From the NCBI GenBank assembly GCA_019752775.1, contig JAIELU010000210.1, positions 1-6,833 on the forward strand: a stretch of DNA of 6,833 nt. Direction: 5' to 3'. The translations under genes were made by a program, and so were the position numbers. This DNA is from Campylobacterales bacterium (GTDB taxonomy: Bacteria; Campylobacterota; Campylobacteria; Campylobacterales; Arcobacteraceae). Below, one piece after another: positions 1 through 4,403 of the stretch; position 1 is the stretch's first letter; each line of letters opens with the position of its first letter. The notes under the pieces were generated by a model, which had not been told where the DNA came from, searched no databases, and saw only the letters and a list, made by a program, of their open reading frames with translations.

Positions 1-1402
1 AATCTTTTAAAGTAAGATTTATTTGACAATAAAACTTATCTTCATCAGCTTTTTTCATAGAAATATTTCCATCTTCAAGCATATCCCAAAGAAAAGGAAG
101 ATAAACACTATTTGAGTTTGAACTAAGTGTTAGAAGTTGTTGATAATCAATTTGAGTTAATAATTTATCAACTTGTTTTGCTAATTCTTGTGATTTTGGG
201 TCAGTTTTTGAACTCAATTCTTCTTGCATTTTAAGTAAAACTGTTTTTACATCTTCAGTTATTTTTGCTTCACCTTTTGGATTATCTATTATATCTTGGA
301 TTAAATGTTCAACTTTATCTACTAATTTTGTTAAATGATTTTGTAGATTTGCATTAGCTGGATTTAGTGTTTCTAAATTTTCTTTTAATGTATTTAAAAG
401 TGGAGTTAAATTTGATGTGAAATTATTTGAAAAAGTACTTAAATTATTTGTTGACATTAAATTTTGCAAATTTTCACCTTTTGAAAATAGATCAGGCATT
501 TTTAAAAGATTATCAATCATTGGTAAAATATTTTTATTTTGCAAAGTAGGATTTTGTAAAATATCATTTTTTATTTGAACTAATAAATCTTTTGTTTGAA
601 TATTTAATATTTCTTTTGATTGAAGATTTTGTAAACTACTTAAATTTTCTTTTAAATTTTGAGTAGGAGTTTGAACACTTTTATCCAAAGGAATACTATT
701 TTCTATTTTTGATTCAACTAAAGTTCCATTATTTACAATAGTTTTTAACTCATTTGTGAGATTTGACAAATTTTGTGTTTGAGTAGGAGTTAAAGAAGAA
801 TTTAAATTTTGTAAAGCTGTTGTTAATGATTTCAAATTAGTTGTGAATTCTACATTTGTATTTGCTGTTTGATTTTGTGGGCTTTGTAAAAGTTTATTAA
901 CTAATTCATTCACCTGTTTTGCTTGTGGTGTATTAATATCTTTTACTAAATTTTGTATTTGAGTTAACACATTTTCTAATTTTGTATTTGTAGGGGTTGT
1001 CAGTTTAGATTCCAAAAAAATACCTGAATTTTTCACTTGTTCTTTTAGTGTATTTGCATCCATATCTTTTATATTTTTTAAAAAGTTTTCAAGTAAAGGT
1101 TTGAATTTTTGCAAACTTTCATCTTGTGAAATATTTTCAAGAAGTGAAGATAAATTGTTTGAAACAGAACCTAAATCTTTAAAAACACTTGAGTTTTTAA
1201 GCATGTTTTCTATTGTATTATTCGATTTTGTACCATTTTTTAAACCATCAAATAATTCTTTTAAAACATCATTTACAGAACCTGTATTATTTTTAACTAA
1301 TTGTTCTAATGTTTTTGAATCTGCTTCTTTTAAGACTTCTTTTAAAACCTTATTATCATTTGGTAAAAGTATATTTAATAGTGGATTATTTAATACTAAC
1401 AT
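1..1402 (-). CDS. fliK: FliK-like flagellar hook-length control protein, 3' end outside window
   Basis: An uninterrupted minus-strand frame runs from an ATG at 1402-1400 to the window edge, giving 467 complete codons and no stop. The protein begins MLVLNNPLLNILLPNDNKVL. It is then low in complexity: rich in Asn, Gln, Leu, Lys, Ser and Thr, with many short helical phrases such as LQNL, LKENL and LSSLQNL, no membrane segment and no N-terminal signal. From about residue 418 the character changes to an ordered block (IDYQQLLTLSS, then VYLPFLWDMLEDG, then FYCQINLTLKD). This resembles the start of the FliK C-terminal Flg_hook domain. FliK is exported by the flagellar type III apparatus, measures hook length and switches export specificity through FlhB. 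A long disordered N-terminal ruler followed by a compact C-terminal domain is the family layout. The start is ambiguous: an in-frame ATG lies 5 codons upstream at 1417-1415. I prefer 1402 because the likely -10 box lies between the two. The name rests on about 50 residues of the C-terminal domain. Confidence 0.65.
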   Translation of the reverse strand, partial: MLVLNNPLLNILLPNDNKVLKEVLKEADSKTLEQLVKNNTGSVNDVLKELFDGLKNGTKSNNTIENMLKNSSVFKDLGSVSNNLSSLLENISQDESLQKFKPLLENFLKNIKDMDANTLKEQVKNSGIFLESKLTTPTNTKLENVLTQIQNLVKDINTPQAKQVNELVNKLLQSPQNQTANTNVEFTTNLKSLTTALQNLNSSLTPTQTQNLSNLTNELKTIVNNGTLVESKIENSIPLDKSVQTPTQNLKENLSSLQNLQSKEILNIQTKDLLVQIKNDILQNPTLQNKNILPMIDNLLKMPDLFSKGENLQNLMSTNNLSTFSNNFTSNLTPLLNTLKENLETLNPANANLQNHLTKLVDKVEHLIQDIIDNPKGEAKITEDVKTVLLKMQEELSSKTDPKSQELAKQVDKLLTQIDYQQLLTLSSNSNSVYLPFLWDMLEDGNISMKKADEDKFYCQINLTLKD

Positions 1403-1407
1403 ACAAA

Positions 1408-1413
1408 AGTATA
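1408..1413 (-). promoter_or_regulatory. Candidate -10 box (TATACT) of the fliK-like gene
   Basis: On the minus strand the sequence TGTTATACT reads toward the fliK-like start. This is an extended -10 (TGn plus TATACT) that ends only 5 nt before the ATG at 1402. No Shine-Dalgarno precedes that ATG. Together these suggest transcription starts at or just inside the start codon, giving a leaderless or nearly leaderless mRNA. Campylobacterota sigma-70 promoters often lack a clear -35, and none is visible here. No sigma-54 GG-N10-GC pattern was seen. Confidence 0.45.
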
Positions 1414-1447
1414 ACATATCTAAATATTTTCTACACACTTTTTTGGT

Positions 1448-1453
1448 TATACT
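1448..1453 (+). promoter_or_regulatory. Candidate -10 box (TATACT) of the dehydrogenase operon
   Basis: TATACT ends 6 nt, all T, before the ATG at 1460. No purine-rich ribosome binding site lies upstream of that ATG. The start codon is fixed by the twin-arginine motif that follows immediately, so a leader can only be very short if this box is used. A weaker TAAATA-type alternative lies near 1421-1426 and would give a leader of roughly 25-30 nt, still without a Shine-Dalgarno. Confidence 0.45.
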
Positions 1454-1459
1454 TTTTTT

Positions 1460-1954
1460 ATGAAAAGAAGAAACTTTATAAAATTTACAACAATTGGTGC
1501 GATTTTGTTTTCAACAAATATTACAGTTGCTAGAACAATTCCACAAAAAACTCTATTAATTTTGGATGAAATTTTTAATATTATTTTTCCAAAAACTACC
1601 ACAATGCCAAGTGCTAAAGAGTTTAAAGCTTTAGAATATTTGATAAAAAATATTTCTCATAAAACCTTTGAAAATGAAGATAAAGTTTTAATTCTTGATG
1701 GAACAAAAGATTTTAATAAAAGTTTTTCAGAATTTTTAACTTTAAATCAAAATAAGAAAAAAGAACTTATTTTTGAGATTATTAAAACCAGTACTTATGC
1801 AAAATCTTGGGTTTCAAAACTTACATATTATGGGATTGAAGCAATGTTAAGTGACCCAATTTATGGTGGAAATTTTAATCAAATAGCTTGGAATAGTGTA
1901 AAACATCCAATTGGAATTCCAAGACCCTTAAAAACTTATGGACAAAAAATATGA
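1460..1954 (+). CDS. Tat-exported small subunit of a GMC dehydrogenase (gluconate 2-dehydrogenase subunit 3 family)
   Basis: The 164-residue protein is the small partner that assembles with, and helps export, a flavin dehydrogenase. Its N-terminus is a twin-arginine signal: R3-R4-N-F-I-K, then a hydrophobic stretch at about residues 9-18, with likely cleavage after A24 (TVA before RT). The C-terminal third carries the subunit-3 family signature: SDPIYGGN at residues 131-138, W144, then GIPRP at 152-156. The start is fixed by the signal peptide. The gene overlaps the following GMC gene by 4 nt (ATGA), so the two are probably translationally coupled. In characterised gluconate dehydrogenases this subunit carries the Tat signal for the complex. 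C. jejuni has a comparable two-gene set (Cj0414-Cj0415), reported as gluconate dehydrogenase. The substrate cannot be read from this subunit. Family assignment is fairly sure; substrate is open. Confidence 0.8.
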   Translation: MKRRNFIKFTTIGAILFSTNITVARTIPQKTLLILDEIFNIIFPKTTTMPSAKEFKALEYLIKNISHKTFENEDKVLILDGTKDFNKSFSEFLTLNQNKKKELIFEIIKTSTYAKSWVSKLTYYGIEAMLSDPIYGGNFNQIAWNSVKHPIGIPRPLKTYGQKI

Positions 1955-3603
1955 CTTATGATGTTTGTGTTATTGGAAGTGGAGCTGGAGCTGGTCCTAT
2001 TATTTATGAATTAAGTAAAAAAGGTTTAAAAGTTTGTGTTTTAGAAAAAGGTGATATTTACAATGAAAAGGATTTCTCAAAGGATGAATTAGTTGTGAGA
2101 AAAGCTATTTATACTCCAAATTTAAAAGATGAATATCATACGATTGAAGAGTTTATAGCTGATTCTTGGCAAAAATTTCCCACTTATGAAACTGGTTGGA
2201 ACTTTTGGAATGGCTCACTTTTAGGTGGTTCTTCAAACTTTATGAGTGGATATTTTCATAGGCTTAAACCAAATGACTTTAAATTAGCTTCGATTTATGG
2301 AGTTGCAAAAAATACAAATATTGTTGATTGGGTTATAAGTTATGAAGAGTTAGAACCATATTATACAAAAGTTGAAGAGCTTGTGGGAGTTTCTGGAGAA
2401 GTTCAAGAATACGAATTTTTAGAACCACGAAGTACAAAAGAGTTTCCATATTCTGCATTAGCAGAAAATAAAATAGTGGATTTAATAGATAAATCTTGTA
2501 AAGAATTAGGTTTTAAATCTATAAAAACTCCAAGAGCAATAATTTCAAAACAAAAAGATCATAGAAATCCTTGTTATTACTCAAATTATTGTGGTTCATA
2601 TGCTTGTTCAAGTGGAGCAAAGGGAAGTTCAAGGGCTAGTTTAATAAAAAATGCACTTCTTACAAATAATGTAACAATAATTGCAAATGCCTTTGTAGTT
2701 AAATTAAATACTTCAAAAAATAAAAAAATAAAAAGTGCAACATATTTGACAAAAGAGGGTACAAAAAAAGAAATAAAAGCAAAACTTTTTGTTCTTGCAG
2801 CTCAAGCTGTTGAGACTTCAAGACTTTTATTAAACTCAAAAGATGAAAATTTTCCAAATGGTGTTGCAAATAATAGTCTAAATGTTGGCAAAAATTTCCT
2901 TTCAAGTAGCGGTGGAATCGTAAGTGCAACTTTTGATGAAAGCAATATGAATTTAAAAGATTTACAAGAATCTGGACTTTTTGTAAATAGGTCTTTAATG
3001 GATTGGTATTTTACAAAAGAGTTTAAAACAGGAACTATTGATATACTTTTTGAACATGCAAATCCAATAAGAAGAGCTTCAATTTTAAGATGGAATGAAG
3101 ATGAACTTTTAATTGGTGAAGAGTTGCAAAATAAAATTTTTGAAACTTTTAGAAAAACTAGAACTTTAAATATGGAGATTTTTGTAGATTGGACTCCAAA
3201 TAATGATTCATTTATAAGTGTTGATGAAAAATATAAAGATAAATATGGAATTCCAGTTGCAAATATTAGAATTGGAACTCATCCACAAGATATGAAGGCT
3301 TCAAAATTTTTGGAAGAAAAAGCAATAAAATTATTTGAAAAAATGGGTGGTAAAAATATAGTTTCAGATATATCAGCACTTCCCTCTTCAAACTTACAAG
3401 CAGGTGGTTGCAGATTCGGAGATGATGCTAAAACTTCTGTATTAAATAAATATTGCCAAGCTCATGAAGTTTCAAATTTATTTATAACAGATGGCAGTTT
3501 TATGCCAACAGGTGGAAGTGTTCCTTTTACTTGGACGATTTATGCGAACTCTTTTAGAGTTGCTGATTATATTAAAGATAATTGGGAAGATTTAATAGTA
3601 TAA
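1951..3603 (+). CDS. GMC-family FAD dehydrogenase, large subunit (gluconate 2-dehydrogenase-like)
   Basis: This 550-residue flavoprotein likely oxidises a sugar acid or polyol in the periplasm. An N-terminal Rossmann fold is visible, with GSGAGAG at residues 9-15 and E32 ending the second strand for the FAD ribose. The GMC segment LGGSSNFMSGYFHR spans residues 91-104. C208, C214 and C219 form a CX5CX4C motif followed by SGAKGSSR. The GMC C-terminal domain ends with SVLNKYCQAHEVSNLFITDG (496-515) and TIYANSFRVADYI. The protein has no signal peptide, so it probably travels folded with the Tat-bearing small subunit encoded immediately upstream, whose stop it overlaps. The usual C-terminal active-site phrases (His near the HxxGTxRMG block, Asn-Pro before the last helix) read SSNLQAGGCRFG (479-490) and GGSVPFTWT (521-529) here, so the substrate may differ from gluconate. 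No cytochrome subunit follows. Length suits the family. Family is sure; substrate is inferred only. Confidence 0.85.
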   Translation: MTYDVCVIGSGAGAGPIIYELSKKGLKVCVLEKGDIYNEKDFSKDELVVRKAIYTPNLKDEYHTIEEFIADSWQKFPTYETGWNFWNGSLLGGSSNFMSGYFHRLKPNDFKLASIYGVAKNTNIVDWVISYEELEPYYTKVEELVGVSGEVQEYEFLEPRSTKEFPYSALAENKIVDLIDKSCKELGFKSIKTPRAIISKQKDHRNPCYYSNYCGSYACSSGAKGSSRASLIKNALLTNNVTIIANAFVVKLNTSKNKKIKSATYLTKEGTKKEIKAKLFVLAAQAVETSRLLLNSKDENFPNGVANNSLNVGKNFLSSSGGIVSATFDESNMNLKDLQESGLFVNRSLMDWYFTKEFKTGTIDILFEHANPIRRASILRWNEDELLIGEELQNKIFETFRKTRTLNMEIFVDWTPNNDSFISVDEKYKDKYGIPVANIRIGTHPQDMKASKFLEEKAIKLFEKMGGKNIVSDISALPSSNLQAGGCRFGDDAKTSVLNKYCQAHEVSNLFITDGSFMPTGGSVPFTWTIYANSFRVADYIKDNWEDLIV

Positions 3604-3634
3604 ATAAAATATGACATTTTGTAATGTTTTATTT
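3602..3634 (+). terminator. A/T-rich hairpin after the dehydrogenase operon
   Basis: Arms 3602-3616 and 3620-3634 can form a 15-position stem around a 3-nt TTT loop, with one G-U wobble (3610/3626) and one mismatch (3613/3623). It begins inside the TAA stop of the GMC gene. The 3' arm is T-rich and the 5' arm A-rich, so it could act in either direction. With only one G-C pair it is weak by textbook rules, but its place between an operon end and the next promoter supports a terminator role. Confidence 0.45.
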
Positions 3635-3653
3635 CCTATAAAAAAGTTTTAGA

Positions 3654-3659
3654 TATAAT
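3654..3659 (+). promoter_or_regulatory. Candidate -10 box (TATAAT) for the arsC-recD2 unit
   Basis: A perfect TATAAT lies about 30 nt before the arsC-like start, which would leave a leader of roughly 25 nt. The region upstream is T-rich, with no good -35, as is usual in Campylobacterota. It lies just after the hairpin that closes the preceding operon. Confidence 0.6.
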
Positions 3660-3679
3660 AAATCAACAATACATTATAT

Positions 3680-3683
3680 AAGG
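3680..3683 (+). promoter_or_regulatory. Ribosome binding site (AAGG) of the arsC-like gene
   Basis: TATAAGGT lies 7 nt before the ATG at 3691 and supports that start. It contrasts with the dehydrogenase operon and the fliK-like gene, which have no such site. Confidence 0.65.
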
Positions 3684-3690
3684 TTTATTT

Positions 3691-4041
3691 ATGCAAAATA
3701 TAGAAATTTGGCACAACCCACAATGTTCAAAATCAAGAAATGCTATGGAATTACTAGATGCAAAAGGTATAAATGCAAATGTAGTTAAATATTTGGAAAA
3801 TACTCCTACCAAAGAGCAAATAAAAGATGTTTTGAAAAAACTAAATATGAAAGCATCACAGATTTTAAGAACAGGTGAAGATATATACAAAGAGTTAAAT
3901 TTAAAACAAATTGATGACGAAGATAGATTAATAGAAATTATGCTTGAACATCCAATTTTAATTGAGAGACCAATTATTATAAAAGGGGATATTGCTGTGA
4001 TTGCAAGACCTATTGAAAATCTAGAAGAATTACTTAAATGA
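3691..4041 (+). CDS. arsC: ArsC/YfgD-family arsenate reductase-like protein
   Basis: This 116-residue cytoplasmic thioredoxin-fold protein belongs to the glutaredoxin-coupled ArsC family, which reduces arsenate to arsenite through one nucleophilic cysteine. The catalytic loop is HNPQCSKSR with C12. R60, R93 (in IERPI) and R106 (in ARPIENL) match the three anion-binding arginines of E. coli plasmid ArsC (R60, R94, R107), so the active site looks complete. Both the short length (E. coli ArsC is 141 residues) and the CSKSR loop are closer to the chromosomal YfgD-type branch, whose physiological role is less certain. No arsR, arsB or acr3 gene is adjacent. It is the first gene of a unit with its own promoter and ribosome binding site, and it overlaps the next gene by 4 nt (ATGA). 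Fold and family are sure; a true arsenic role is not shown by context. Confidence 0.85.
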   Translation: MQNIEIWHNPQCSKSRNAMELLDAKGINANVVKYLENTPTKEQIKDVLKKLNMKASQILRTGEDIYKELNLKQIDDEDRLIEIMLEHPILIERPIIIKGDIAVIARPIENLEELLK

Positions 4042-4403
4042 TTTATGAAGTAAATGAAAAACAACAAAGAATCAAATATATAAGGGTTTTAGAAAAATTC
4101 TTTACAAGAACTATTTCTTTATTAAAACTTGATAATTTTGATAAAGATTTATTCAAGCAAAGAACTAAAAAAAACTATGAAGAGATGATAAAAACAACAG
4201 AGATAGAGTTATATTCTGAATATTATGAGGGAATAAAAGTTTTTATAAATAAAACAATGTTTTATTTAAAAGAGCATTCAAAATCTTTTGAAGATGAAAG
4301 AGCAACTTTATTGAAAGATGCAAATCTTATTCAAAAAGAGAAAAATAGTACTAATTATAAAAAAGATAAACACAAAAACCAAAAATTCAATGATGGATAT
4401 TAA
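4038..4403 (+). CDS. Conserved-looking hypothetical protein between arsC and recD2
   Basis: I do not recognise this 121-residue protein. Its start overlaps the arsC-like stop (ATGA) and its own stop overlaps the helicase start (TAATG), so it is locked into the operon on both sides, which argues for a real gene. Residues 1 to about 95 look mainly alpha-helical, with regularly spaced hydrophobic residues. Aromatic residues are clustered (YSEYYEGIKVF, then MFYLKEH). From about residue 98 the tail is highly polar and basic (EKNSTNYKKDKHKNQKF) and probably disordered, and could touch nucleic acid. There are no cysteines, no signal peptide, no membrane segment and no known catalytic motif. No clear Shine-Dalgarno precedes it, and a weak AGAAGAA lies about 8 nt upstream inside arsC. 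Base use matches the neighbours. A role alongside the RecD2 helicase is a guess from position only. Confidence 0.75.
   Translation: MIYEVNEKQQRIKYIRVLEKFFTRTISLLKLDNFDKDLFKQRTKKNYEEMIKTTEIELYSEYYEGIKVFINKTMFYLKEHSKSFEDERATLLKDANLIQKEKNSTNYKKDKHKNQKFNDGY

Larger units (their letters stand above)
1405..1456. repeat. 11-bp inverted repeat embracing both divergent -10 boxes
   Basis: AAAAGTATAAC at 1405-1415 is the exact reverse complement of GTTATACTTTT at 1446-1456, with a 30-bp spacer. Each arm holds the TATACT box of one of the two diverging genes. The symmetry may simply reflect two similar promoters, or it may be a binding site for a regulator acting on both. The bases just outside and just inside the arms do not continue the pairing. 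Confidence 0.6.

Noticed and set aside
1013..1020. A-run in the fliK-like gene as a possible phase-variation tract
   Set aside because: It is only about 7 A residues in DNA where such runs are common, and there is no poly-G or poly-C tract like those used for phase variation in this phylum. The frame is intact.
1400..1417. In-frame upstream ATG at 1417-1415 as the fliK-like start
   Set aside because: It adds only MLYFC, has no Shine-Dalgarno, and lies upstream of the TATACT box that probably drives the gene. It is kept only as an alternative.
1101..1533. Plus-strand open frames overlapping the start of the fliK-like gene and the dehydrogenase small subunit
   Set aside because: They lie antisense to, or out of frame with, long frames with recognisable proteins. 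Their translations (Phe/Ser- or Leu/Tyr-rich) are typical of shadows in AT-rich DNA.
2699..2929. Minus-strand 76-codon frame inside the GMC gene
   Set aside because: It is fully antisense to conserved GMC coding sequence, rich in Leu, Phe and His as expected of a shadow, and has no ribosome binding site of note.
3663..4067. Minus-strand 134-codon frame across the arsC-like gene
   Set aside because: It is antisense to an ArsC gene with all catalytic residues. The hydrophobic Ile/Ser/Phe composition is the mirror of Lys/Glu/Asn-rich coding DNA, so it is not a membrane protein.
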